64,000 nucleotides of DNA from contig OY718806.1 in assembly GCA_963070105.1 (NCBI GenBank), forward strand, positions 8,197,865 through 8,261,864, given 5' to 3'. Below are positions 13,420-25,997 of the stretch, one piece after another. How positions within the stretch are numbered: the stretch's first letter is position 1; each line of letters begins with the position of its first letter. The translations under genes and the position numbers were made by a program. The notes beneath the pieces are model-generated. The model was not told where the DNA came from. It made no database searches and saw nothing but the letters and a program-made list of their open reading frames with translations. This stretch comes from Litomosoides sigmodontis (Eukaryota; Nematoda; Chromadorea; Rhabditida; Onchocercidae).

Positions 13420-16400
13420 TTATAACGGTGATGTGATTAACTTCGCCCTTTTCTTGTTCTCAGCTTTAACATCAGATTCTTTTCCACTGTAGTCAAATGT
13501 ACTAGGACGCTTGACAACCGTTCTGGGCTTATCGTAGCTCGCAGCATCTTCTATTGTATTTTCTTGCGTTGATGCACCACTGAAAAGTTCGGTACTTGAC
13601 GTGACCAAACGTAATCTATAAACCGTTGTCAAATCAAAATACTCCAATGCTTGTATGAGTTAATATCATTTAATAATATCACACTCCTAACTATTGTATT
13701 TAAGTGCAGCCCGAAAATCAGTACAAACTTACGCCTTTGTTTGCTCTTCCTTCTTAGCTGCTTGAGCCTCGGCAATTCTTTTAAAAATTTTCACAAGTGA
13801 ATTAGGTGGTGAGCTTTCTTTTTTCCTTTCATCAAACTGAAGCATAGAACTTCCTAAAACTTTTTTAAATCATGAAGTACAGAAACTTCGCCCAGCTTCT
13901 TGCAAAAACTATCATAATATGACAACATAATGCTTGAAGCTCTTGATTAAATGGTTCAAATTACCTTATTGGAAAACTGAAACTGCACTTACGTTTTCTG
14001 CCCCGCTCGAATATCGGTGACGGTGGAACCCGTATACTTTCAACGTATTTTTCACCTAATGCTATTTCGCCAAACCTCAATAAAGTTACTTAAACAAATA
14101 TGCCATAAACTACGGCAGAAGCGATAACAAGTAAATAAAAACTTTAACGCTTTATTAAGTTAAAGAGTGTTATAAAGATCTAAACTTTAATTTACTATCT
14201 AGATTGAAAACTTTAATAGGCGCAAACTAAGTTAGCAGAAGATGTAAGGCAGAAATTAAATTTATTTTGGTGTGTAAAACAGTTGAAAAAAGTGTACCTG
14301 AGGAAGCTAATATAGCCCTCCAAAGAACAAATCATCAAAACCCTTCCATCAGGACTCCATGTCATATCTGTGAGAGTATCGTACTGAAGATTGGTAGCAC
14401 AAGCAATACATCTGCAGAGTTGGCTATCGAAAATGTACACAGTATTCTTCGTTAGTGCAGCCCAAACAATGCGATACGGGAGTCTAAACACAGCCTTTGA
14501 TAATGATTAAAATAATATGCTTATTTTGAGAAAATATTTTTTAGACAAATTAACCGTAAAGTAGAATAAACGCTTTTCCTTTGCCAATGAGCTGTAAGAT
14601 TAAAAATGAGAACTTACTTTAACGGGTTAGGGGCAATTTTCGTATGAAGTTTATACAGAACAGGACAACAAGACACGCGAAAAGTAGCTCTTACAGAAGG
14701 AATGAATGCAGCTGGACGACCTCTAAAAATGTAGACACATAGTTCAAATACAAATAACATTATAAATCTTCAATGTTTAATTCGAAATCGACTTCTAAAG
14801 CTCTAATTTCTTATTAGCACGCATACTTTTGATAATTACCCATATTTTCCCGGAGTTCGACATGCAGTAGTATGCTGAAACGTAAAATATCAACTTGGAT
14901 AATCCATGGATTTCTCAGCAATTATTTAAAAGATTTTTGACTCATAAGACTTACTTCGGAAAGTCACAACGGCGAAAGATGTAAGTTCCGAAGATATTCG
15001 AGGAACCGGTTTCCAAAATACCACCTAAATAACATGATATAAATGATACTGTAACAAAAATCTTAAATTTAGCTTCGAATTTCATAGATCCAAGATAATA
15101 GTAATTTTAATATTCACAAAAACGTTACAACATACTTGGTACAATCAGTAATTCACCATCGGGTGAAAAATCTGGAATTCTAGAAAAGGACATCAGCTGG
15201 TCATCGTGAAATAATCTGTATTTCTAAAAATTTTTTTTGAAAACAAAATTCCAGCATCATTCAATTAATAATCAATCATCGATCAGGTATAAAATGATTG
15301 TCTGCATTTTCCAAAACCATTCATCAAATTATAACTTACACCAGCGGTCAAACTTGATTTCCGCAAAGTCGTTTCCGGTAAGTGAACATTTTGAATGCAC
15401 ACCAGACGAGTTCCTTTTTTTCCACACAAAATATCCAGTTTTCTATCAGTAGACATTGTAGCAATATACTTTCCACGTGGATCCCACGCAACACCATTCG
15501 GGAAACGTCGGTATGACCTCATCTGCCATAAGCGTTTGCCTGTTTAACAAATTTCTTGTCACGAATTTCTCAAACTTTGTTCTTGCCCATTCGTTGATAA
15601 CTTTTAACAAAGACATAAATGACATAAAAATCGGTGTCCTGAAACAAGCTAACACTTGACTGAATACAACCTGTGTTTGCATCGTATATGGAAAAAGACT
15701 CATCACTGGATACAGTCGCAAAACGTTTGCTGTCCGGACTCCAACATAAAGAACAAATATCGCTATCGTGTCTGAATCAAATTATTAGCAGAATTACTAA
15801 GACCGCAAACAATTTAGAAATCTCATAAAATGCCATTATTGAAATAGAAAACAAAATAAAACCTAACTCTATTAAGGTACCGTCTTTCTACGAAAGTAAA
15901 TTATAAAGAAACAGGTAGCACTTCATCATGTAGAAAGTCAAGATACAGTGCGGAGCTCGAGGTGTCAGCAATATTTTGTCCAAGTTACCTTACCCCAATG
16001 GAGTTCTGTATCTGACCCAGTTTTCAACATTTGCAGGGAAGTCGTCGTCTCGTGGCAATGCTACGCCTGGACTGTCTATGTCCAATTTCCAAATGATTAT
16101 ACAACCATCGCAATCTCCACTTACGAGAAATTCTCCTTTAATTTTGCAGAAAATTGGTAAGTAAGAATAAAATTTAAAACATCGCTATACTCCTTATGAA
16201 AAAATACCGTTTGGTGAAAAACGTGCAACATTAACAGTTGTACGATGGCCAACTAAATTTGCAATAAAATATACTCCAAGATCTTCAGTTCCAAATGGTA
16301 ACATGCGAAAATCCATCTTCCAAATTCGCACTTCTTTTCGCAAACTACATGTTACCAGCTATAAATACAACAATTCTACAAAAAAAATATTAGTGGAAAT

Positions 16401-16739
16401 TACTTTTTCATTTGAATGGTAACAATTTTAATCAGAAATATGAAAAAAATCTGTCGCTTTACAAACCAACAAAAACCTATTAAATATATAAAGTAGAATT
16501 TTTACCGCTAGCATATAAAAGCAGTACATAGCTAAATTTGTATACATTACACCATCACCTCCAGAAAAATCGAAAGCTAGCTGTACAAAACTGAAGAATA
16601 ATTTAACCTTATAAAAATCGACTTCATCGTCTTGCGCTTGAAAATCTACAGAAAGTAAGGATTCCCGATCATGCCAAACAATTTCTGGCATATAATGCAG
16701 CATTGATGTTACCTCACTTTTTGCTATATCGTCGATCAT
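13420..16739 (-). CDS. chaf-2: Chromatin assembly factor 1 subunit B (p60 / CHAF1B), WD40 histone chaperone
   Basis: Subunit of the CAF-1 complex, which deposits H3-H4 onto newly replicated or repaired DNA in the nucleus. About 14 exons are readable. The start exon (16739-16613) has MLHYMPEIVWHDRESLLSVD, matching the conserved p60 N-terminus. WD repeats follow: KEVRIWKMD and GHRTTVNVARFSPNG (16350-16205), GEFLVSGDCDGCIIIWKLD (16140-15990), HDSDICSLCWSPDSKRFATV (15775-15670), FPNGVAWDPRGKYIATMSTD (15520-15350), FSPDGELLIVPS (near 15130), and LPYRIVWAALTKNTVYIFD with DMTWSPDGRVLMICSLEGY (14490-14297), which matches CHAF1B's VFAVASEDSVLLYD region closely. The last exons encode a Lys/Ser-rich tail ending ENKKRAKLITSPL. 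An AG two bases before the ATG (CACAG/aaATG) may be a trans-splice site. chaf-2 is the C. elegans name for this subunit. Confidence 0.92.
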
Positions 16740-17961
16740 TTCTGTGTAAACTATTTTGATATATAAATTATTTCTTGTAACAATTCAGTTCTTAACATAC
16801 TACTACATCAATGATTTAAATGCAGGTAGATTCAATCTACCTTACAAATATAATGGTTCAGGACACAACCCCGATGCACAGCAACGTAATGAGATTTAAA
16901 ATGAGATCAGTATCTTAGATGAAACTACTCACTGATATCCTATCAGTTATTACTTATCAATAATAGCAGCGTACTGAGAGACACCACTGTAAACGTCCCA
17001 GGCTCTCCGCCGGGCTTCCAGGACGAACAGCTCATCCACCCCACAAGTCTCAACTTGGCGAACCGATTTCCCGCGCCTCCTCATTTGAATTACAGAGCTT
17101 CATAATTCGTATTGTTGAAGTTCGGACGTGACGCTACTGCACCTGCGGAGTTGGGATTTCGAGTTTGCAGGACAGGAATTGGCAGAGAATTGTGTTTGAC
17201 AATAAAGTATCGATTTCATTCGAGATTTTTGCTCTATCCCCGACTCACAAACCCGCCTCAAATCAGTATGGTGGATAATTTACGATCGCGATTGTAAAAA
17301 AGTATACAATTTCTAAACTCTAAATCGGAACCTTTACATTTATGTTACATTTAAAAGCATTTAATTTCATTCCTTATTGCAGGGACAGTTTGCTGTCCTT
17401 TTTGCATATGTACAGCTTTGTTTTGTATATATATCCATTATATTATTCATTCATTTAAACATGTAGGACCGAGTGCTCCAATCTTCTTATAATTGCACAG
17501 AGCTTCAACACTGAAATATTATTGAACTCTTCGAGCATTAATCGAAGTGCCTCATATTATTAAAAAAATTGCCGTTTTTTAAGCAACTTAATCGAAATTA
17601 TTACTTGAACGAATGAGACAAGTGGCCTCACCGATTAAAAGGCAACGATAATGAAGGGATATGTACCATCATTAAACGTTTCCACCGACCAACTGAGTTT
17701 TCATGAAATAGTACCTCGAAAACTAATGTCTATTTTGAGAATATATCTTTCCTGTGTTCTCTAGCACAACGATTAAGTCCACCGTCACAAAATAAAGTTG
17801 CCCCTTGATCCACAAGTTTAAGAAATGTTGCACTTGTTTTAAAAATAAATTTCGGTCGCAACTCAGTTGTGATTTTAAATGCCAGCGTAAAGTATTGTGA
17901 TATGCAAATTTCCGTCATCTTCAAAGTTTCAAGTACACAATGAAAAATTCACAAGCTTTAA
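16740..17961. other. Intergenic region upstream of CAF-1 p60
   Basis: This 1.2 kb lies between the 3' end of YARS2 and the start of CAF-1 p60, both on the minus strand. A GC-richer, CpG-containing island at about 16985-17280 stands out and is probably promoter or 5' regulatory DNA. The 61-codon plus-strand frame at 17112-17297 has no recognisable features. Confidence 0.5.
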
Positions 17962-20460
17962 TCAATCAATCCACCTAACTAAATGATACTTCCGTTTGCC
18001 CCAACAAACAAGCGTGATATTTTTGCCATCAAAACAAATCTTATCGAAATCAATCACTTCATCAGGATTCGTAAATCGTATTCCATTCAATTTCAGAGCT
18101 CCTGCTTTCATCTTATTTATACTGGATCCCTCACCACTATGTACTTCATCAGCTAATTCTCCCATAGTTGAAAAACTGGAACGAACAAGCTGCTGCACAG
18201 ATGCGCTGCCAAACTGTTCCTCTATAAACGAAGTAGGCATGTTACGCCATTCGGCAAGAGAACCTGAAACCATTTATCTGCATGTTTATATTATCATGTT
18301 TACACCAATCTTTATGTAGCCCATTAGATAACTACCGTGAAAAAGTATTTTCGAGCACTGCCTTGCTATTTTCAATCCATTGTTTCCATGTACAAACTTT
18401 GTCAGTTCTTCTGCCAATTTCTCTTGAGCTACCCACTTCCCTAAATTTGTTTGGTGTTCCCGTTCAATTTCTTTGATTTCTTCGATAGTTCGTAGGGAAA
18501 AATACCTACAAAACAATAAAAGCTACCAGGTTTCGTTGGAAAACTGCTTACTTAAGAAACATTAATTTCTATTCCATATGCGTTCCGCTTCTTTACCGGC
18601 TTCCTATGCAAGTGTTCGACTTACGATGTACACGTGCAAGAGGTTTTAATGCTCTGACATTTAAGCCGTGCTTTAAAACACAAACGAGAATGACGTTTTT
18701 CAATCAATTACATTGCCGCCAGTAAATAATGAAATTTGGGACCAATAAACCTACCTCAGCAAAGGAACTATGACCGAGTCTGGTTTTTGTCGAAAATACT
18801 GGTAGAAAGTGAAGGGCGATGTTTTTCGTTCATCTAGCCATATGTTATTGCTTTCTTTTGACGTCTTGCTAAGTTTCCTTCCTTGAGCGTCAGTAAGTAA
18901 AGGTAAGCAAATGCTGGCGGATAACTTCCCAGTTTTCTTCTTTATGTAATCGTATCCCGCGTCAAAGTGGCCCAACTGATCATTTCCACCTATCTACGAT
19001 TGTAAACGGTTAAACATTGCGTGCAACGCAAGGCGGATATTCTTTTGCACATTTTTTTGTAGAAAACACATCAAACTCATAGCTGTTTTTCTATATACAA
19101 TCCATCCATTTGCAATGTCTACTTCCAAACAGATTCTCAAATTTGTAGGATGAAACTATTGTTCGGTGATAAATTCTCGCAGATATCCTTACTTGGAAGT
19201 GACAATTATAGTCGCATGAAAGGCGGTACCAATCATAAGATTGAAATATCTGGTATAAAAATTCCGAACAGGAGAGGCCTGATCCATCACGTATCCGGGA
19301 TTTCACAATCCCCAGTCTAAGCATATCACCTAGTCGAAAATCTCGACAAATTTCAAGAAATTGAACCGAGTTCATCTGCAAAAGTGATGCGATATAAAAT
19401 GGAGTTAAATACAAAACTGAATGCAGAATCACCCACATGCAAATGAATTACAAGAAACTGAATTTCGTATCGAGTGGCACAAGAATAACACCAGTGATTC
19501 TGCAGAAGTTTAATTTAGTCTCACGCAGTGAAACACATTCTTTAAGGCTCCAGTTTACACTCCAAAATAAAGCGTACATCGTCATCAATATAAAAAACAT
19601 AGGCTATATTCCTTAATTCGGGAAACTTTCTTGCCTTGAAGTGCCAGTCAGAATTGTTGACGATCGATAGACGCTTACTCGGTTGCATGTTATCTTCAGT
19701 GAAATTATTAAATAACTTGACCAATTGCAAGTTGATTTTTTTAACATATTGGTCGATTTCGTGATCCGGAGCAATGGCTCGATCTAAATTTTAAATTTTT
19801 CTACACAATGTGGATTTGCAAAAGAAAAAACGTGTGAAAACACATGTAAATTAGTGGTTTTTGTTAGACATTCATGCCTCAAATCTACGGCCCCAAAATC
19901 ACGATACCCGTTATATGACCACTTGGATCCCCAACTCGAGCAGTAGCTCCACCGATCAAAGCAATTGCATGACATCCATGTAAAGCTGCTCGAAATAAAT
20001 TTGTTAGCACTAATAAATGACCAACGTGAAGGCTTCCTGCTGTAGGGTCGAATCCTGAAAATGAAGCAACTTTACACTGTGAAAAGACCTACATGCAAGA
20101 ATACCTTTGGTATAAAATCATGGTCTTCCTAAGCAAAAGGTGTCTCATAAATTACTGACAAAAGTACTTTACCTGCATAAACAACATCGGGAAGGCTTGA
20201 CACCAATTTGAAATCATCACTGGATAAATTGGGTGGATGTGAGGTAGAAATAAGATTTCTTTCCGCAAGATCGATGCAGAACTTCTTCATATTTTTTGCT
20301 GGTGATGAAGTAGTAAAAGTACGTCTCAATTTAAATCTGAAAGTATTTGACTTTCGGATAGACCAATCGGAGTAATTCCTGGTAAAACTTCTTTCAAAGC
20401 ATAATTCTGAAGATTTTCTGACCTTCCTATGCAGAATAAATAGTAGAATGTGGTTGTCAT
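17962..20460 (-). CDS. yars-2: Tyrosyl-tRNA synthetase, mitochondrial (YARS2)
   Basis: Class I synthetase that charges mitochondrial tRNA-Tyr. The first exon (20460-20423) and second exon (from 20336) join in phase 2 to give [20 protein letters not shown], a basic, hydroxylated, acid-free leader typical of mitochondrial import. The Rossmann core follows: VVYAGK (about 20170), [13 protein letters not shown] (about 20050, HIGH-like), and [15 protein letters not shown] (about 19920-19960). Then come [16 protein letters not shown] (about 18990) and the KMSKS-type loop GRKLSKTS (about 18870). The C-terminal part (18500-17962) has an S4-like RNA-binding segment ([11 protein letters not shown]) and stops at 17962-17964. 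Nematodes use a different, eukaryotic-type enzyme in the cytosol, and this one is clearly the bacterial/mitochondrial type. It lies about 580 bp downstream of NTAQ1 on the same strand. Confidence 0.93.
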
Positions 20461-21040
20461 TTCGAATCGCAACGTTATCAATTTAATTCTTGAACAAAAT
20501 TAGTTGGAGATTTCGCCATCAGAAATAAGTAATTTTTTTGCACAGCCTAAAACGATATGACTTCTGAAACTTGACCACAAGGGATCAGTTTTTTTTATAA
20601 ATCCCATAAAGGTAATCCATGGCAGCATCATGAAGTACGAAGTTTTTTAAGTTTTTCAAGTCTAGCAATATACAATTTATTGAAAGACTAATCACTTGCA
20701 CTCCAACGATAAAGTTATTACTAAAACGCACTGTGCCATACAAATGCAAAAGAATAATACATTGGACCGTATTTCTAAGAAAAAATTGGACAATAACTTC
20801 GAATAACACAAAAGATGAATGCTGGACAAAATTATCAACTACAGGTGACAAATAACCTTTGGTTTTTACAAACCGTTATGGCCTTAATATTCTTCTTTCT
20901 ACACCAATATAAATCCAGTAAAAGAAGTCAAACCGAGCTAAAAATATAGCACAAGAAACAATTAGCAGTTTACGAAAACAAAGTGAATACAATTTACAAA
21001 AAAGATATATACAAATGTAACAAGAATATACAAACGAATT
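20461..21040. other. Intergenic gap between NTAQ1 and YARS2
   Basis: About 580 bp, AT-rich. An 88-codon minus-strand frame (20585-20851) is hydrophobic but resembles nothing known, and probably lies in the 3' UTR of NTAQ1. The spacing is longer than typical C. elegans operon gaps, so co-transcription is possible but not shown. Confidence 0.45.
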
Positions 21041-22380
21041 CAACATACACTTTTCAGTCCTTCGTTAATGAGTTCACTGAATGAATTCTCATTATATACT
21101 TTGCTGATATTTTTCAACAAATGACTGTCCATGGATATAAAACTATGAAGATTATTGCCGATATCTGAAAACAGGCAATAAAACGCATTATTATAACTTG
21201 ACTGTAGTTAAACATCTACCATCAAGGATACCTGGGTGATATATAGGAGGCCATGAGGGTGGTGGCGCCTTGTGATTCGCACTAGTTTCCAGCATATGAC
21301 TTCGGTCAGAAGAGAAGTGTTGTAGATAATGTGAGCCACTAATAACTCGGAAATACCTGAAATGAAAAAAAAAAGTTAAAAAAAGGAAATCTTCATATAC
21401 GAATGGTTTCCTATATTTTCCTGTATTCTCAAGTTGAAGTTCTATAGCTACCATTTCAGCATTACACATTATAACCGGTAATCCCAATCTATCATTTGGT
21501 GCACAGTAACAGGAAGACTTGCCTTTGATAAGAAATAAAACGTACCTGTGGTAATCCGTATGCAAATTCAGTTCAGGACGAAATGTCTCAATCCAATATA
21601 TTTGAGCATCGCAAGGAAAAGTTAACACTGTGTCAAAATCATAGACCAATACTGAGCCCAATTTTGAATATAACAAAATTACATGATAGTCCTGTAACAG
21701 ACATTCTAGTCAGAAGATAAATCCTACAAGCTAGTATCGATTGCATACAGAAAGAGCGAATCTAAAATTAAAATCGCGCCTCAAAATTAACCGTTACCCA
21801 AATCACATAGTCTTGGCTTCTTCTTGCAGCAGTACTTTGCTTCCATAATGGAACCTAAAATGATACAACCATTCTAACTAGAACAACACAGAACATTTTT
21901 ATGAAGAAAGTACAAAAATGAAATACATAAATTTTAAAACGAAATGTATCTCTAACTACGGTACAAGTGATTAGGCTTCCAACTATGATACTAGTAATTA
22001 GGCTGTTAATCACCATTCCGTTTTTGTTGGAAATGAATACAACACTGCAGCAGTTGAGCTCTTCCGGTGATCCCGATATCTTCTTACATAGTTTCCAGAT
22101 ATTTTCTTCACTATAAATTACGGAAAATTGATATAGTCTGGAATTTACTCTGAGCTGTACTCTTCAACACTTACACAATTTCCAAAAATCCACAAATTAT
22201 ATGACATACTTCGACTTTGGTCTAGTCAAAATAAGAATCCTAAGCACAAAAAAAGCAAAAAGTTGACTACTCTAATTTCATGAAACTCCTTTAAAGGTGG
22301 TGCCCATACCAATACATTGGTGTATAATCGCAATCATACTTCGGGGGAATAACACAGCCGTTCTTTTCACGACAAGACAT
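21041..22380 (-). CDS. NTAQ1: Protein N-terminal glutamine amidohydrolase (NTAQ1 / WDYHV1)
   Basis: Converts an N-terminal Gln of proteins to Glu, feeding the Arg/N-degron pathway. The start exon (22380-22310) encodes MSCREKNGC up to CDYTPMY and splices after TATTG into exon 2 (from 22110), recreating YCEENIWKLCKKI; human NTAQ1 has YCEENIWKLCEYI. This contains the catalytic Cys, whose TGT codon is split TG|T by the intron. Further exons give VFISNKNGM (near 22050), VPLWKQ (about 21840) and DYHVILLYSKLGSVLVYDFD with LTFPC, supplying the His and Asp of the triad, then FRVISGSHYLQHFSSDRSHM (about 21350-21280) and APPPSWPPIY. The last exon (about 21165-21041) encodes SFISMD and ends KSVC, like the Cys-terminated human protein. 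AG at 22394-22395 lies 13 bases before the ATG and may accept a spliced leader. Confidence 0.94.
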
Positions 22381-23248
22381 AGTTTCGTGAGCCTGAAGTT
22401 TTTATAAAAGAAGAGTAAATTTCAAAAATCAAGATGAAAAAAAAAACCAGAACCTTCAAAACTCTAAAAATCTCAGAACCTTAGAAAATAAGTGAAAAAT
22501 GATACAAGAAATCGCCTGCAGAATCATTGTAAGAAAATTTAAAAAATTAAAATACTATAAGTGGACTAATAAATCTAAGGAAATATAAATTGGAAAGTTG
22601 CAAGTTTGAAGGGATATTCTCATTTCTTCAAAAAACAATATTTAAGAAAATTACTGTAATTTTTAATTAAAAAAAAAGATTATAATTTTCAATCTCAGCG
22701 TAACTGTGATTATTTTATTAATCCATCTTACAGCAAACACTGTTAATTTTTCCTCTCACTCATCCATCATACTAGTTTCCTCACCTCTAATAACTGTTCA
22801 TATCCTATCCTACCAATCTCTAGATTTAAACATACCTATCAAAACCTCACCAACCGAATACCTTTCCGGAACCTTGAAAAAACTCAAGCGGGTTCAAATT
22901 GGCGTAGCATCAGGTTGGTGGTTAAAAGGCTAAAAACCAAGTCCGCCACCGATTTGAGTTCAAGTTTGTTTTTCGTTTTCTTCTCAGTTGGTATTGTGAA
23001 TTGTCGGCTTTCGTAGAGTGGTTCCTCGGGATGAAGTTACAAAAGTTTTTTATGTTATTTGCGTCTTCTCTCTTCTTATCTGTTTCTTTTCTCCGGACTC
23101 CTTTATCCATGTTCATTTATTATTTTCATAAGGCGGTATTTAATGTCTTAAAAATTGAGGGGTAGAGGGATAAAGCCCACAATTACCAAGAATAACTTGA
23201 GACATCACGTTGTAATTTTTCGATCACTTGATTAACATACAGGTGCAA
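22381..23248. other. Divergent intergenic region between NTAQ1 and the TDP2 gene
   Basis: About 870 bp between divergently transcribed genes, so it should carry both promoters. An imperfect inverted repeat at about 22885-22970 is the only structure I see. Confidence 0.5.
22885..22970. repeat. Imperfect inverted repeat
   Basis: The arm around 22885-22906 (GGGTTCAAATTGGCG) is partly complementary to the arm around 22943-22968 (CGCCACCGATTTGAGTTCAA), with an A-rich loop. It does not fold as a tRNA. It may be a small hairpin or the relic of a foldback element. Confidence 0.35.
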
Positions 23249-25997
23249 ATGGACACTGCTGACTCGTCAAGAAGTGCGAAAAACGAATCGGAAGAAAATT
23301 CGAGGAATTGCGGTTCTGTAAGCGTATTCTTATTGACTTCTATCTATTACGCTAGTAGTGTTTTCTTCGTTTCTGTTGATTTTTCGATTTAGATGTAATA
23401 TGGTTAACGTCGTCGGACTGTTTCCCGAGTGTGACCGTTCATTTCATCATCATGTGAAAATGATAGCGGCTGATGGGGAACTATGAGAGAGTCATATTTT
23501 TATGAATTACGCAGGCGGAGAAAACAGCGTTAGGTGCGTTACGCACGCTAGTTGCTTGAAGTTGAATGATTTGACCGTCGACAAACTTAACAGGATTTAA
23601 AGCAGGGTGATGTCTGGGGTGCCGCCAATCAAGACCAATATGCGATCGATGTTATTTTGTTGAAATCCTTTACAATTGTTTTATCGTTAGTCATCCACAA
23701 TCATCCTTCTCACACTTTCCTCTTTCAATTCAAATAGTGATGGTTCTTCCTGATTTGCAATGACAGTTCCTTTCAGGGAGTAGAACCATCAAATGCAGAG
23801 TGTGAGAAGGCGATGAAAATGTTTGTTCAAATCACCAAAACAGATGAAGCTTGCGCACACTTCTTCTTACAAGATTTTAACTGGCAGCTGCAGGCATGTA
23901 GTAGTCGTCATTTTAGGAATGGAAAAAAATGGATAATATTCCATCACAAAAGCGCATTTTCAAATTTGTCTTTCCTCTCACCATTTATTTCTACTAATCT
24001 TGGATTCTACAATAGCTTCATCAAACGGACATTTTTTACTACCATTCGCTTTCTTATTACTTCAGCCTGCACTGGATCGTTTTTTTTCGTATACACCAGA
24101 AGCCAAAGGAGGGACGAATTCAGTGGAAGCATCACCTCACTTTTCTACGAATAAACTGGATAATGATTTCTCACTTACTGTTATGTCGTGGAACATTGAT
24201 GGACTTGATCAAAACAATCTTGCTATTCGTTTTACTGCAGTCTGTTACATAATTTCGAAGTTTGTGATATTCGTACTTTTTTTGTTTTCGCATTTCTATT
24301 CTTTGGTTGGGGTTAATAGGATTATCTTATTGTTATGGTAAAGAAGATTGGGATATTGTTGAGCAAACAAAGTCAGAGACGTCTCTGACTATTTTTTTGG
24401 TTAACTTGATCGATTATATAGAATCAGTTTTACTGCAATTACACAACCACTTTCCAGTTTTTAGTCGAGTCGCAGCCTGGAAAGGTAATTAAATAATTAA
24501 ATGACCTCGATACCTTCATATTTTTATGAGACCCGAAAAACATTGGCTTTCTTCATTAAAAGGTCATACATATATTGCAAATTTCATTTACCGTTTTGAA
24601 ATTCAGGATTTCTGCTGATGTAGTTTTTCTGCAAGAAATGACACCAGATTTGGTTCCAAAAATTAGGAAGAATTTGAGTGGTGAGTATAGTATTCTGGTT
24701 GCAACTCCAAATTTGCCGTATTTTACGGTCGTCCTCCTAAAACCGTTCATCGAGCTGATTTCACATAAAGCTGTTCCATATGGACGTTCAGGAATGGGTC
24801 GGTCCATGCAACTTGTAGAGGTGAGTACAGCATTGAGGAAATGAAGATTGATTGCGACACATTTTCTAATTAACTTAATTCACTATTCTTTCTGGATCTT
24901 TTTTTATCCCATATGTCGTATAATCCTGCTGTATCTCTTGCTCAATGTGTAAAAGCATCTTTTCTTTTGTCTTGTGTGGTGTAAATATGGTGAAAATGAG
25001 TAACAATGCTTAACGCAGGCGAAACTTTTTAATGAGCAATAATTATAATTACCGCTGTTTCATGATGTTATAATATGCCGCTTTTTTTCAGACTTCGTTA
25101 CGTGGACGCAAAGTAATGCTACTTAATACACATCTTGAAAGTATGAAGGAACACTCTGATATAAGACTTGCACAAATTCAAGAGTGTTTCGAACAGCTGG
25201 TTGAGTGGGATGATGGCAAAACTATTATTGTTTTTGGAGGTGATCTTAATGCTCGCAATAATGAAGTGAGAAATTTGATTATTTTAAACGAAACCTATAG
25301 CAGATATTTCTGTAGTTCAAGTATACTTAGTACTGCATCACTTTGAAATGTCAAATATAGGGAAGTGGAAAAATTTCTCCGCTACATTTGTGATCATTTT
25401 TTTGCTTTTTTTGTGAAGTTTAGAATAGTTCAAATATGCTGCTTATATAAAATTTTTTAGGGTTTCTCTTCATTTATATCTTTTAAAATATAGATTGGCG
25501 AACTTCCCGCTGGATTTGAAGATGCGTGGATTGCTGCAGGGTCAAAAGCAAAATTCAAGTTTACGTGGGATGCTGTGCTGAATGACAATAAAACGGCTGG
25601 AAAAGCTCGGTGCCGTTTTGATCGCATTATTTACAAAAGGTGGGTTAATCATTTGTAAGTCGTTTTAGACATAATTTAGCCGTAGGATTTGTTGCTAAGG
25701 CTCTTTCATCACCATTGAAGAGCAAGTTGCTTTTACTTTTTATGAACAATCATGCAAATCATTAATCTATACAATATTTTGGTATCATGAGGTTAGATAT
25801 CAAGGGATAGTGTATCTAATAATTCTATGAAATATCTTTTTCATTCCAAACTGTTATATATTGAATTATAAAATCCTTACGATTCTAGTGCCGATGCTTT
25901 CTCTAAAGTCAATTTTTCACTTGAAGGGCAGAACAGAATTCGTTCCTCACTCTGCTTTCCTAGTGATCATTGGGCTATCCTTGTTCATTTCCATTGA
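23249..25997 (+). CDS. tdpt-1: Tyrosyl-DNA phosphodiesterase 2 (TDP2) homologue
   Basis: Mg-dependent phosphodiesterase that removes 5'-tyrosyl adducts left by abortive topoisomerase II. Exon 1 (23249-23317) encodes an acidic, Ser-rich N-terminus; exon 2 (23777-23893) encodes a UBA-like helix bundle (ACAHFFLQDFNWQLQ); exon 3 (from 24066) starts PALDRFFSYTPE and contains the first catalytic motif SWNIDGLDQNNL. Later exons carry VVFLQEMTPD (about 24620), GYFT-like YFTVVLLK (24720), LLNTHLES (25130), GGDLNARNNE (25240), FKFTWD and RCRFDRIIYK (25560-25640). The last exon (25889-25997) has FPSDHWAILVHFH. The catalytic Asn, Glu, Asp and His motifs (WNID, LQE, GDLN, SDHW) are all present, so the enzyme should be active. 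The exon 2/exon 3 intron appears to use a GC donor. CAG at 23240-23242, six bases before the ATG, is a likely trans-splice site. tdpt-1 is the C. elegans name. Confidence 0.94.

Noticed and set aside
16985..17100. rRNA or snRNA fragment in the GC-rich island
   Set aside because: No recognisable conserved core of 5S, U-snRNA or SL RNA.
22885..22970. A tRNA gene, because of a GGTTCAAAT-like T-loop
   Set aside because: No acceptor stem, D arm or anticodon arm pairs around it on either strand; only an imperfect hairpin is present.
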